DNA of 41,917 bases from Alphaproteobacteria bacterium (GTDB taxonomy: Bacteria; Pseudomonadota; Alphaproteobacteria; Elsterales; Elsteraceae). The first letter of the stretch is position 1, and the number at the start of each line of letters is the position of its first letter. Shown piece by piece: positions 35,232-41,917 of this stretch. The position numbers and the translations under genes are program-made. The DNA lies in the NCBI GenBank assembly GCA_004292755.1, contig RDXE01000077.1:1-41917 (forward strand), in the 5' to 3' direction. The notes beneath the pieces were generated by a model. That model made no database searches, was not told the DNA's origin, and saw nothing but the letters and a program-made list of their open reading frames with translations.

Positions 35232-35336
35232 AAAGCCGGTTCCGCGGCTGGAGCTGAGCACGACCCCCTCCCATGCTCCTCCGGTCGCGGAAGCGCTGCT
35301 GGCCCCAATCTCGCCTAGGTTTGCAAGGAAAACATC

Positions 35337-35828
35337 ATGTCGATCAAAAACCAGATCCTGTTGGCTGGCGTCCTGGCCGCGGCCATTGCTGTCCCGGCGA
35401 TGGCGCAGACACCGCAACCAGCCCCCGCCCCGGCGCCAAGTGGCCTTACTCTCTCGCCTGCTGTGACCCCGACCCCGACACAGTCCACGGTCATGCCGAT
35501 CGCAACCCCGATCGCGGTGTCGATGTTCTACAACACGCGGCCGACGTCGAAAGCGTGGAACTCCTCAGAGGTTCTGAACACCTCGGTTCACAACCGCAAC
35601 AAGGAGAAGATCGGCACCGTCGAGCAGATCCTGGTTGACGATGATGGCCGCGCGGTCGCGCTGGTGCTGAACGTCGGCGGTTTCCTCGGCATGGGGGAAC
35701 ATCAAGTCGCGGTCAGCATGACATCATTACAGCTGAGCCGTGACTCCGCTGGCGCTTTGTCCGTCGTGCTTGATGTGACCAAGGCCTTGCTCGAGGCAGC
35801 GCCGAAGTACGAGATGCGCCGCAGCTAG
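35337..35828 (+). CDS. Exported PRC-barrel protein
   Basis: 163 residues. A signal peptide MSIKNQILLAGVLAAAIAVPAMAQ with an AMA-Q cleavage site is followed by a Pro-rich linker (PQPAPAPAPS...PTPTQS) and one PRC-barrel domain at about 73-155 (SSEVLNTSVHNRNKEKIGTVEQILVDDDGRAVALVLNVGGFLGMGEHQVAVSMTSLQL). Periplasmic or surface location is expected. This domain family is common in rhizobial and acetic-acid-bacterial stress genes; the function is unknown. A hairpin follows 8 bases after the stop. Confidence 0.85.
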   Translation: MSIKNQILLAGVLAAAIAVPAMAQTPQPAPAPAPSGLTLSPAVTPTPTQSTVMPIATPIAVSMFYNTRPTSKAWNSSEVLNTSVHNRNKEKIGTVEQILVDDDGRAVALVLNVGGFLGMGEHQVAVSMTSLQLSRDSAGALSVVLDVTKALLEAAPKYEMRRS

Positions 35829-36243
35829 CGCAGGTCCCGATCAAATGGTTCCATTGGATCGGGTACAAATGCGCGCACAAACAACAGGTTAGAGAGGGTG
35901 GCCTTTAGCGAAAGCGAAGAGCGCCCGCTCTCACACGACATCAGCCCGACCCGTTGCCCATTGGGCCACTGGTCGGGCTGGCAGTCCGTTACGGCCGGGA
36001 AGACGGCGGCATCTTTTCCCGGCCGACCAAGTCCCATTGCCGAGGTCATCCCCATGCCCCGATCATGCTGCAAGCCCAATGCCCGCCGACCGCTGCCGCG
36101 CCACCTCGGGCGCATCCTGCAACCGGTTCCGACCATGGGAGACCTCTGTCAGCGTCCCATGCGTGACGGCGCCGTCACCCGCGCTCCCGGGCTAGGCCCG
36201 GTTCCCTGGACACCCGCAGACGGATTGCTGTGAGCCAGGCGTC
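35829..36243. other. Structured non-coding stretch of 415 bases
   Basis: No convincing gene, but several perfect hairpins: 35836-35863, 35942-35980 with an inner stem at 35956-35966, 35992-36025 and 36187-36201. The density of long stems is unusual for plain spacer and may mark a structured RNA or untranslated leader. Confidence 0.45.
35836..35863 (+). terminator. Hairpin after the PRC-barrel gene
   Basis: CCCGATC (35836-35842) pairs with GATCGGG (35857-35863), with an inner AATGG/CCATT stem separated by one mismatch. No T run follows. Confidence 0.5.
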
Positions 36244-37368
36244 GTGTCTACTCCTCCCGTGCCGGGTGGCTTGCGACGAAGCCCAATGCGGCGTTTTGGC
36301 AAGATCGCCTTTCTATACTGGCAAGGGCCAGGAGCCTGGCGGTCTTGGGTTTTACTGATCAGCTTAATTTCAGCTGTGCTACTCGAAATTTTGGTTCAAT
36401 ATCTGATCAATATTTGGAATAGAGACTTCTTTAACGCGATCGAGAGGCGAGATCTTACGGTTTTGTTTACAGAAGCATTGGCATTCATACCGCTTGCCGT
36501 CGCGAGCTTGGTCTTTGCCCTAATCTCCGTATGGGGCCGCCAGACCCTACACCTGCGATGGCGCGCATCGCTCAGCGAATACCTCTACACGCTCTGGCTG
36601 AGTGAAGACCGCATCGGACGGATGCGTGCCCTGCCAGCAGACCACAGGATGGCGGAGTATCGCATCGCTGAGGATGGCGGGATTGCGACCGAGCTGCCAA
36701 TTGAACTTGGTCTCGGTCTGCTGACGGCCGTAGTCACTGCGATCACCTTCGTTGGCGTGTTGTGGTCGGTCGGCGATGGATTGCAGATAGTCGTTTTCGA
36801 GCGCTCGGTCACCGTCCATGGGTACCTTGTCTATGCGGTCGTATTGTACTCCGCCATTGTGACCGGTGGCGCCATGCTGATTGGCCGCAACCTTGCGCGC
36901 ATCACCGGCTCAACCAAGCGGGCAGAAGCAGAACTGCGAGCGATTGGCTCTGGTCTGCGCGAAGCGGCAGAACGGGATGATGGCGAGCCGCCGACGGAAG
37001 ACCCCAAACACGCAGTCACCATTGCGCTTGGAGAGGTAACCGCACGCAGGCTTGCCCTCCGCCCACAGTCGCTCCGGATGACTGCGATCGCCCATGGCAA
37101 TCTCCTCTTGGCGTCGTTTGTCGCGCTACTACTCTGTGCTCCCAAGTACATTAGTAATGCGATGACACTTGGTGAGGTTATCCAAGCATCAGCGGCGTTC
37201 GTTGTGGTTCAAGTGGCGTTCAACTGGATCGCCAACAGCTATGGCCGGATCGCGGAATGGACGTCCTCGGTGACCAGGGTTTCGACCTTGCTGTATGCGT
37301 TTGATCGGCTGGATTTGGAACGGTTGGAACGCGTTGAAGAGACCGTCGAGAGCGCGAAAGCGGATTGA
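36244..37368 (+). CDS. SbmA/YddA-type ABC transporter membrane domain without ATPase
   Basis: 374 residues (GTG start; ATG 36286 is an alternative). It matches the ABC_membrane_2 type: FLYWQGPGAWRSWVLLISLI, YLINIWNRDFFNAIERRDL, LRWRASLSEYLYTLWL, MAEYRIAEDGGIATELPIELGLGLLTAVVTAITFVGVLWSVGDG, LCAPKYISNAMTLGEVIQASAAFVVVQVAFNWIANSYGRIAEWTSSVTRVSTL. About six helices. In YddA-like half transporters an ATPase domain follows; here the protein stops just after the membrane domain and no Walker motifs follow. It is either a naturally split subunit or a truncated gene; IS66 begins almost immediately downstream. The first third is less GC-rich than its neighbours. Confidence 0.78.
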   Translation: MSTPPVPGGLRRSPMRRFGKIAFLYWQGPGAWRSWVLLISLISAVLLEILVQYLINIWNRDFFNAIERRDLTVLFTEALAFIPLAVASLVFALISVWGRQTLHLRWRASLSEYLYTLWLSEDRIGRMRALPADHRMAEYRIAEDGGIATELPIELGLGLLTAVVTAITFVGVLWSVGDGLQIVVFERSVTVHGYLVYAVVLYSAIVTGGAMLIGRNLARITGSTKRAEAELRAIGSGLREAAERDDGEPPTEDPKHAVTIALGEVTARRLALRPQSLRMTAIAHGNLLLASFVALLLCAPKYISNAMTLGEVIQASAAFVVVQVAFNWIANSYGRIAEWTSSVTRVSTLLYAFDRLDLERLERVEETVESAKAD

Positions 37369-37403
37369 GGGGTATCCATTCGGCGAGGCCCGCAGACCAG
37401 GGT

Positions 37404-37637
37404 TCAGGACTTTAATGACCTGACGCGGTTGTACTCGTGGAGGAGGAGATGAAGCTCCTCGACGCCTTCATCGGTGAAGGCGAGTGTGCCGTCGTCATCG
37501 TCGACGCCATAAACCCAGATGACGCCGTCCTCGGAGTCGAGACCGATCGTCAGCTCATGAATGAGATCTTCGTCGACGCCGAGGTTTTTGGCGACGCGGC
37601 CGACGGTGTGGACGTGGTGGACCTTGTTGCGCTGCAT
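37404..37637 (-). CDS. IS66-associated accessory protein
   Basis: 77 residues, MQRNKVHHVHTVGRVAKNLGVDEDLIHELTIGLDSEDGVIWVYGVDDDDGTLAFTDEGVEELHLLLHEYNRVRSLKS. Similar small acidic proteins follow tnpC in IS66-family elements of alphaproteobacteria; I know no function. The ATG comes one base after the tnpC stop, so it is likely translated from the same message. Confidence 0.6.
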   Translation of the reverse strand: MQRNKVHHVHTVGRVAKNLGVDEDLIHELTIGLDSEDGVIWVYGVDDDDGTLAFTDEGVEELHLLLHEYNRVRSLKS

Positions 37638-37638
37638 G

Positions 37639-39318
37639 TCAGGCGGCCTGGGCCAAGGCGATGGTCCTGGGCTTCCAGTTCCACGGGAGCAGCTCATCGA
37701 GTCGGTGGGCTGGGTAGCCGGCGATCCGGGCGAGCACGTCGGCCAACCAGGCTTGGGGCTCGACGTCGTTCATCTTGGCGGTGATGATCATGCTGTACAT
37801 CGCCGCGGCGCGCTCGCCGCCCCGGTCTGACCCACAGAAGAGCCATGACTTTCTGCCAAGAGCGATGCCTCTGAGCGCCCGTTCGGCGGCATTGTTCGAC
37901 AGACAGACTCTGCCGTCATCGAGGAACAGAGTGAAGGCCGCCCAGCGCTTGAGGATGTAGGTCATGGCCTTGGCCAGGTCGTGGCCGCGCGAGAGCTTGG
38001 CGCGCTGTTCCAGCATGTAGGCCTTCAGTTCGGCGACCAGCGGCGCGCTCAGTGCTTGGCGGACCGCTCGTCACTGTTCGGACCCTTGGCCATTGATCGA
38101 GCGCTCGATGCCGAACAGGGCGTCGATCCGGCGCACGATCTCGACGGCGATCGGCGAGACGACGATCTCTTTCTTGCCGGCCGCTCGGCGACGTGCGTTC
38201 TCGGTGAGATCCGCCATGGCGAAGAAGGGCCTGCGGGCATGAACCCAGCAGGCCGCCTCCTTGATCGGCGACGGACTTCGCCCGCCTTCGTAGAGTTTGC
38301 CGTATCCGTCAAAGGCATCGGCCTGAAGGATGCCGCCATAGTCGGCGAGGTGGGCCTGGGGATGTTCGCCCTTCCGATTGCGCGAGTAATAGAACATCGC
38401 CGACGGGGCATCCGAGCCTCTGAACGGCCGGTCGTCCCGCACGTAAACCCAACATCGGGCGATGTCGCACTTGCCGAGCGCCAGTACCGGTACGGTCGTG
38501 TCATCGCCATGCAGGCGCTCAGCCGCCATGACGTGGCCTTCCACCAGCCTCAGGAGCGGCTCCAGCGCCGCACAGCCGGCGCCCACCGCATCGGCCATGG
38601 TCGATAGGCTGATCGGCACACCTTCGCGAGCATAGCGCTCGGCCTGCCGGTTCAAGGGCTGATGCTGGCCGAACTTCTCGTAGTGGATCATGGCCAGAAG
38701 GCTCGGCCCCGCCCACCCCCTGGGGATCACGTGGAACGGTGCCGGCGCCTGGCTGATCTTCTCGCAGTCCCGGCAGGTGAACTTCTCCCGCACCGTCTCG
38801 ATCACCTTCCAGGAGCGGGGGATCGACTCCAGGGTACAGGTGACGTCTTCACCCAGCTTGCGCAGGCGCGCGCCACCGCAGCAGTCACAGGCGGTCGGCG
38901 GATCGATCACCACCCGCTCGCGCGGTAAATGCTCAGGGAAGGTGTTGCGCTCGGTCCGGCGCTTGCGCACGAAGCCGGCCACGGTGGTGGTCGTGGCCAC
39001 CGCCATCTCCGCGGCCAACTCATCCTCCGTGGCGGCCGCGTCGGCCTCCTCCAGCTGAAGCTCCATCTGATCGATCAGCCGGACCGACCGCTCGGAGCGC
39101 TGCCCGTAGATCTGGCGCTCGAGCTTGGCGATCCGGAGCTTCTGGTGGGCGATCAACGCCAGGTCTTCAGACGCCCGAGCCCGCGCCACCGCCAGCTCGG
39201 CGGCGACGACGTCCCTGTCGGCGAGGATCTCCAGGTTGCGCGCTCGCGCCGTCATCAGCGCGCTCTTCAGCGCCGCGACATCGTCCGGAAGGGCCTCGAG
39301 ATCGCCATCCATGACCAT
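37639..39318 (-). pseudogene. tnpC: IS66 transposase TnpC interrupted by an in-frame TGA
   Basis: The part from 39318 (415 codons) contains the N-terminal coiled region with LAVARARASEDLALIAHQKLRIAKLERQIYGQRSER, the zinc-finger CDCCGGARLRKLG and the catalytic region with MIHYEKFGQHQPLNRQ. It stops at TGA 38073-38071 after INGQGSEQ. The same frame then continues RAVRQALSAPLVAELKAYM and on to LEQRAKLSRGHDLAKAMTYILKRW...LDDGRVCLSNNAAERALRGIALGRKSWLF...WLADVLARIAGYPAHRLDELLPWNW, the normal C-terminus with the final catalytic Glu region. A C-to-T change (CGA to TGA) is enough to explain it. Without readthrough the transposase is inactive. Confidence 0.88.
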
Positions 39319-39384
39319 TATGGAATCATAGAATCCGCTGTTTGAGACTCCCCAAAATGCAGGTTCGGCCAGGTTTTTTTCGGC

Positions 39385-39732
39385 CTATCCGGCACTCTGC
39401 GGACGCCAGGTCTGCCGCGGATTGCGCCAATCGATCCCTTCGAGCAGATAGCCCATCTGGGCGGGCGTCATCGACACCACGCCTCCGGCCGTCTGGGGCC
39501 AGATGAACCGCCCACGGTCCAGCCGCTTGGCATAAAGCGACAGCCCCACACCGTCATGCCAGAGGATCTTCAGGAGGTCGCCGCGGCGACCGCGGAAGGC
39601 GAACAAATCACCCCCATGGGGATCGCGCTTCAGCCCTTCTTGGACCTGAAGCGCCAAGCCCTGCATGCCGCGTCGCATGTCCGTGTGGCCAGTTGCTATC
39701 CACACCCGCACCCCGCCGGGAACCGGGATCAT
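39385..39732 (-). CDS. tnpB: IS66 accessory protein TnpB
   Basis: 115 residues, canonical IS66 Orf2: MIPVPGGVRVWIATGHTDMRRGMQGLALQVQEGLKRDPHGGDLFAFRGRRGDLLKILWHDGVGLSLYAKRLDRGRFIWP. Required for transposition of IS66 elements by an unclear mechanism. Its ATG overlaps the tnpA stop (ATGA). Full length, no damage seen. Confidence 0.93.
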   Translation of the reverse strand: MIPVPGGVRVWIATGHTDMRRGMQGLALQVQEGLKRDPHGGDLFAFRGRRGDLLKILWHDGVGLSLYAKRLDRGRFIWPQTAGGVVSMTPAQMGYLLEGIDWRNPRQTWRPQSAG

Positions 39733-40136
39733 CGCCGCGACAACGCCTTCAGCACGCGCGCCAACGCGGCCGCGTCGACATCGCTGCCCGCGACGATCCG
39801 GTCGCCCTGCGCCAGCACGATCTCCATCCGACCGGTCACCGTGACGACAGGCTCGGCTGGCGCGGCTGCAGGCGCCAGCTCGGCAGCACCGGCAAGCTGG
39901 GCCGGCACGAACGTCACCGCGGCGTCGGTCGAGGGCACGCCCACCAGCCCTAGCTGCCGCCGCCAGGTGAACAGCATGTTCGCGTTCAGGTCATAGCGCC
40001 GGGCAACCACCGAGACCGACGCGCCGGGTGCATCCGCCTCGGCAACGATCCGCCGCTTCTCATCCTTCGACCAGCGACGCCGCCGCCGACGGCCCTGACG
40101 CAGATCGGGTACACCGTCCAATTCCGAAACCGACAT
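39729..40136 (-). CDS. tnpA: IS66 accessory protein TnpA (HTH)
   Basis: 135 residues from ATG 40136. A basic N-terminus RRRRRRWSKDEKRRIVAEADAPGASVSVVARRYDLNANMLFTWRRQLG forms the helix-turn-helix typical of IS66 Orf1 (Tnp_IS66 HTH/IS3-OrfA-like). The C-terminus (VTVTGRMEIVLAQGDRIVAGSDVDAAALARVLKALSRR) is also typical. It probably binds the element ends. Coupled to tnpB. Confidence 0.9.
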   Translation of the reverse strand: MSVSELDGVPDLRQGRRRRRRWSKDEKRRIVAEADAPGASVSVVARRYDLNANMLFTWRRQLGLVGVPSTDAAVTFVPAQLAGAAELAPAAAPAEPVVTVTGRMEIVLAQGDRIVAGSDVDAAALARVLKALSRR

Positions 40137-40140
40137 CAAC

Positions 40141-40174
40141 GATCGTGTCCACTAGCAGGTAAGTGGACACGATC
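40141..40174. repeat. Perfect inverted repeat at the tnpA end of IS66
   Basis: GATCGTGTCCACT (40141-40153) and AGTGGACACGATC (40162-40174) with an 8-base loop. It lies directly ahead of tnpA and probably belongs to the IS end or its promoter/operator. Confidence 0.6.
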
Positions 40175-40311
40175 ATCGTATCCACACTAGCGACCAATAT
40201 CGGGAGACCGCCTCAATCCAGTCCAGGCGGCCCACGCCGGAGGGGTACCCAGCCGAAGCCGTGAACTATTTTGCTGCGGCAGGATACGATCTGGAATGAG
40301 CGGAAAAAACT

Positions 40312-40917
40312 CTAGCGTGTCAGCAGCGACAAATCTTGTCGGCGCCCAAGGGCGCTCGCCTCGGCCGACCACGCGGCGTTGGGGCGCGTGCGCGACGAAA
40401 TCGATGCGGTGCTGCCGTTACAGGAGTATCGGGGTGGCTGTGGGGTAGGGCAGGGCGAGCTGGTCAAAGGCTTGGTGACCTGCCCTCTCGAGAGTCGGAG
40501 CCTCCGGCCAACCCGAGACAGTTCAGGCATCGACCCCGCCGGTGCCAGAGCGCCGCGTTGGGCGGGCGAAGGACGCGGCAGTGAGGGTTTCCAGTTCTCG
40601 AAGACCGTAGCGTGCGTGCCTACTCGGACAAAGACTACCACCTCAGGCTTCGTCGGGGTATCCAGCTTATAGATCAGCACAAAGTCGCCGCCGATATGAC
40701 AGTCACGATGGCCTTGCCACTCCCCTATAAGGGGATGGTCCTTGTACTCAGGCGGCAGTAGGCTGTCATTGGCGACAAGCAGCATCATGACTTTTTTGAG
40801 TTTTGACATATCAAAGCGTCCGCTTTCAGACAGACTCGCGAAGTCTTTCACGAAACGCTTTGTGTAGTCGCAAGCCCGCGGTAGCGGTGTGCGCTTACTG
40901 GACGTGGGCTTCTTCAA
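40312..40917 (-). CDS. YafQ/RelE-type toxin with abnormal C-terminal run-on
   Basis: 201 residues, but only about 1-107 belong to the YafQ mRNA-interferase family: YTKRFVKDFASLSE, DMSKLKKVMMLLVAND, YKDHPLIGEWQGHRDCHIGGDFVLIYKL, VVVFVRVGTHATVF. Likely catalytic positions are H61, H74, D78 and H102; the Trp after the Asp in E. coli YafQ is F79 here. Family members end within a residue or two of THxxLF. Here the frame continues about 95 residues of Pro/Ser/Arg-rich sequence, so the original stop was lost by mutation or recombination. Activity is uncertain. The first 23 bases overlap the antitoxin gene. Confidence 0.8.
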   Translation of the reverse strand: MKKPTSSKRTPLPRACDYTKRFVKDFASLSESGRFDMSKLKKVMMLLVANDSLLPPEYKDHPLIGEWQGHRDCHIGGDFVLIYKLDTPTKPEVVVFVRVGTHATVFENWKPSLPRPSPAQRGALAPAGSMPELSRVGRRLRLSRGQVTKPLTSSPCPTPQPPRYSCNGSTASISSRTRPNAAWSAEASALGRRQDLSLLTR

Positions 40918-41173
40918 GGTCGTTCAACAGGGCATCGGCGGACGCGAACCGGGCCGCACGAACGCGCACGATTTCGTCGGCTTCCAGCATCGCTTCGCGG
41001 GTATCGGCGTTGGGAACGCGCACTTCGAACGGCAGAGCTTTCTCGACGGCGATCCGCCGCAGCAGCAAACGCACGGCATCGGACACGGAGAGCCCCATAG
41101 CCGCGAGCGTGGCTGTGGCTTGTGCTTTCGTATCTGGATCCACGCGGACGTGTACCATGGCGGTGGCGGACAT
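40895..41173 (-). CDS. RelB/DinJ-family antitoxin
   Basis: 92 residues. The N-terminal ribbon-helix-helix, MVHVRVDPDTKAQATATLAAMGLSVSDAVRLLLRRIAVEKALPFEVRVPN, is typical of RelB/DinJ DNA-binding antitoxins. The acidic C-terminus (EAMLEADEIVRVRAARFASADALLNDLEEAHVQ) would wrap the toxin. It precedes and overlaps the YafQ-like toxin gene. A promoter with an embedded palindrome lies 70-107 bases upstream, consistent with autoregulation. Confidence 0.88.
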   Translation of the reverse strand: MSATAMVHVRVDPDTKAQATATLAAMGLSVSDAVRLLLRRIAVEKALPFEVRVPNADTREAMLEADEIVRVRAARFASADALLNDLEEAHVQ

Positions 41174-41243
41174 GACCGGTCCCCTTCTTCGGCTTTCCAG
41201 CGGGCACCCTCAAACGATCCGGGATGCAAATGGTGCTTCAGCA

Positions 41244-41272
41244 CATATATCGCGTCAAACACCGTAATACAA
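41244..41272 (-). promoter_or_regulatory. Sigma-70-like promoter of the antitoxin-toxin operon
   Basis: On the minus strand TTGTAT (41272-41267) and TATATG (41249-41244) are separated by 17 bases. The -35 hexamer lies inside the palindrome at 41264-41280, so a repressor bound there would block it. Confidence 0.5.
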
Positions 41273-41280
41273 TGTATTAC
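41264..41280. promoter_or_regulatory. Probable operator palindrome of the toxin-antitoxin operon
   Basis: GTAATACA-A-TGTATTAC is a perfect 8-base palindrome with one central base, 91-107 bases upstream of the antitoxin ATG and overlapping its -35 element. It is the expected kind of site for a ribbon-helix-helix antitoxin. Confidence 0.65.
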
Positions 41281-41500
41281 ACACTGAGCGCTTGGATGGT
41301 CGTTGCCGCCATTGACCGCGGCCGGATCGAGGCGTTGTAGGCCTCAAGCTCCCGCCGGGTCAGCCGAATATCTGGGGGTGACGAAATGTAGTGCTACCCA
41401 GAATATCGCATAATTCTGCTTATGCGTTTGTTGAGCATGGTACCTCAATCGCTGCTTAGCTTGTCACGGTCGGCCTCCCGCTAGCAGGCTGTTGAAGAAC

Positions 41501-41848
41501 TCACCACGGCTCGCAGACGAAGCCTGAATCGTCGCCCTTGTGAATGAAGATGTGGCCTACCAGCCGTCCGGCGGTTCCAACCGCGACCCAGCCGCGCCCG
41601 GATCGTTGATCTCCTTCATCGACGCCTTCCCAGGAGAATTCGGCGACTGGTGAGCCGTTTTGCGCGCCATATCGGATGTCGAGCCAAGCGGTGAGCGCGA
41701 TGAAGCGCATTTCACCTTCCTGCTTTTTGATCTCGATGAAGCCGGGGCCGAGGAGCTCAACGGCAACGTCGTCCCAGGTGTCCATCTCGGCGATCCGCCA
41801 CTTGCCTTGGAAGGGAGCAGCCAGCAGCTCGGCCTTCTTCCTGGCCAT
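41501..41848 (-). CDS. Conserved hypothetical passenger protein of an IS element
   Basis: 115 residues starting MARKKAELLAAPFQGKWRIAEMDTWDDVAVELLGPGFIEIKKQEGEMRF, with ALTAWLDIRYGAQNGSPVAEFSWEGVDEGDQRSGRGWVAVGTAGRLVGHIFIHKGDDSGFVCEPW at the end. I recall close relatives scattered through alphaproteobacterial genomes, often beside transposases; no function is known. It looks like a small beta-rich soluble protein. The ATG overlaps the transposase stop (ATGA), and the stop codon sits at the element end. Confidence 0.75.
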   Translation of the reverse strand: MARKKAELLAAPFQGKWRIAEMDTWDDVAVELLGPGFIEIKKQEGEMRFIALTAWLDIRYGAQNGSPVAEFSWEGVDEGDQRSGRGWVAVGTAGRLVGHIFIHKGDDSGFVCEPW

Positions 41849-41916
41849 CACAGGGCCGCCAGTTTGGGCAGACGGATCAGATTGTAGGCCGCCGCAGCGA
41901 AGGTGAACGACCAGTC
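41848..41916 (-). CDS. IS5/IS1182-like transposase, C-terminal end only
   Basis: The last 22 codons read DWSFTFAAAAYNLIRLPKLAAL then TGA. The AAAYNLxRLPKL motif is the common C-terminus of IS1182/IS5-type DDE transposases. It is cut by the window edge. The stop overlaps the passenger-gene ATG. Confidence 0.65.
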   Translation of the reverse strand, partial: DWSFTFAAAAYNLIRLPKLAAL

Positions 41917-41917
41917 G

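Larger units (their letters stand above)
34992..35336. other. Divergent control region of 345 bases
   Basis: No gene. AT-rich near 35060-35150. It carries a weak island box at 35149 and a 13-base inverted repeat at 35197-35231, consistent with promoters for the regulator and for the PRC-barrel gene. Confidence 0.45.
37404..40174 (-). mobile_element. IS66-family insertion sequence
   Basis: On the minus strand it carries tnpA, tnpB, tnpC (with an in-frame stop) and a small accessory gene. The tnpA side ends near a 13-base perfect inverted repeat at 40141-40174. The far end is not resolved; the 7-mer gtatcca at 37372-37378 and 40178-40184 could be part of an 8-base target duplication, but terminal repeats there do not match well, so the boundary is approximate. 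Confidence 0.8.
41174..41500. other. Intergenic stretch between toxin-antitoxin pair and IS end
   Basis: It contains the antitoxin promoter and palindrome (41244-41280). On the minus strand at about 41282-41390 a short open stretch reads SPPDIRLTRRELEAYNASIRPRSMAATTIQALSV then stop; it looks coding-like but has no start and no family I recognise, so it may be a gene remnant. Confidence 0.4.
41485..41917 (-). mobile_element. End of an IS5/IS1182-like element with passenger gene
   Basis: The inner part holds the transposase C-terminus and an overlapping passenger gene. The outer end near 41485-41500 reads CAGGCTGTTGAAGAAC, similar to the ...TTCAACAGCCTG termini of IS5/IS1182-type elements. The other end is outside the window. 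Confidence 0.5.

Noticed and set aside
37372-40184. Shared 7-mer gtatcca as an IS66 target-site duplication
   Set aside because: It is too short for the expected 8 bases and the adjoining ends are not inverted repeats of each other, so boundaries cannot be set from it.
1-41917. CRISPR array or prophage genes
   Set aside because: No regularly spaced repeats, cas genes, integrase or phage structural genes were seen.

Overview
The window reads as high-GC alphaproteobacterial DNA, by the IS families, codon bias and gene types; a Rhodospirillales/Acetobacteraceae-like host is my guess, not something I can prove from sequence. It looks like an accessory stress and low-oxygen survival island bounded and peppered by insertion sequences: a truncated IS3-family end at 1-99, an IS1380 transposase remnant at 417-701, a nearly complete IS66 element at about 37404-40174, and the end of an IS5/IS1182-like element carrying a passenger gene at 41485-41917.

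Layout. 1082-4537: a four-gene Mla/MCE lipid-transport operon (STAS-MlaE fusion, MlaF, MlaD, PqiC-like lipoprotein) closed by a strong hairpin. 5022-7266: small envelope and stress genes (DUF3309, DUF3185-like, BON lipoprotein, CsbD, triple-BON protein). 7340-8956: oleate hydratase. 9088-11820 (minus): a duplicated stress protein / PRC-barrel / Dps module in which one copy has decayed, leaving a 39-codon chimera of the dps start and the stress-protein end. 12090-14632: a MaoC-phosphotransacetylase fusion and acetate kinase. 14638-23187 (minus): one translationally coupled operon of MFS carrier, GltD-like Fe-S flavoprotein, pyruvate:ferredoxin oxidoreductase, a broken DHOD-like gene and an Acg-type nitroreductase. 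23418-24416: D-lactate dehydrogenase, divergent from that operon. 24517-29416 (minus): YhiI-RbbA-YhhJ type ABC export system. 29834-30652: Gly-zipper and OmpA-like lipoproteins. 30639-34991 (minus): a 1450-residue CheB-like/CheR/PAS/histidine kinase/REC/REC/LuxR-HTH regulator. 35337-37368: a PRC-barrel protein and an ABC membrane domain without ATPase. 37404-41917: IS66, a RelB/YafQ-type toxin-antitoxin pair whose toxin runs past its normal end, and the last IS.

How it fits together. PFOR, the GltD-like protein with its own two ferredoxin-type clusters, Pta, AckA and D-LDH form an almost self-contained pyruvate fermentation route (pyruvate to acetyl-CoA to acetyl-phosphate to acetate plus ATP, with lactate formation as the NADH outlet). 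Dps, CsbD, BON, PRC-barrel, the Acg-like nitroreductase and oleate hydratase look like envelope and redox protection. A recurring element close to TCGGAAACTACCGA (reverse TCGGTAGTTTCCGA) lies in most of the intergenic regions ahead of these operons, in inverted pairs at 6444/6516 and 23267/23297. It resembles FixJ-type boxes as I remember them, and the giant regulator in the window ends in a FixJ/NarL-like receiver plus LuxR HTH. My main hypothesis is therefore that the window is a single regulon controlled by its own unusual one-protein phosphorelay.
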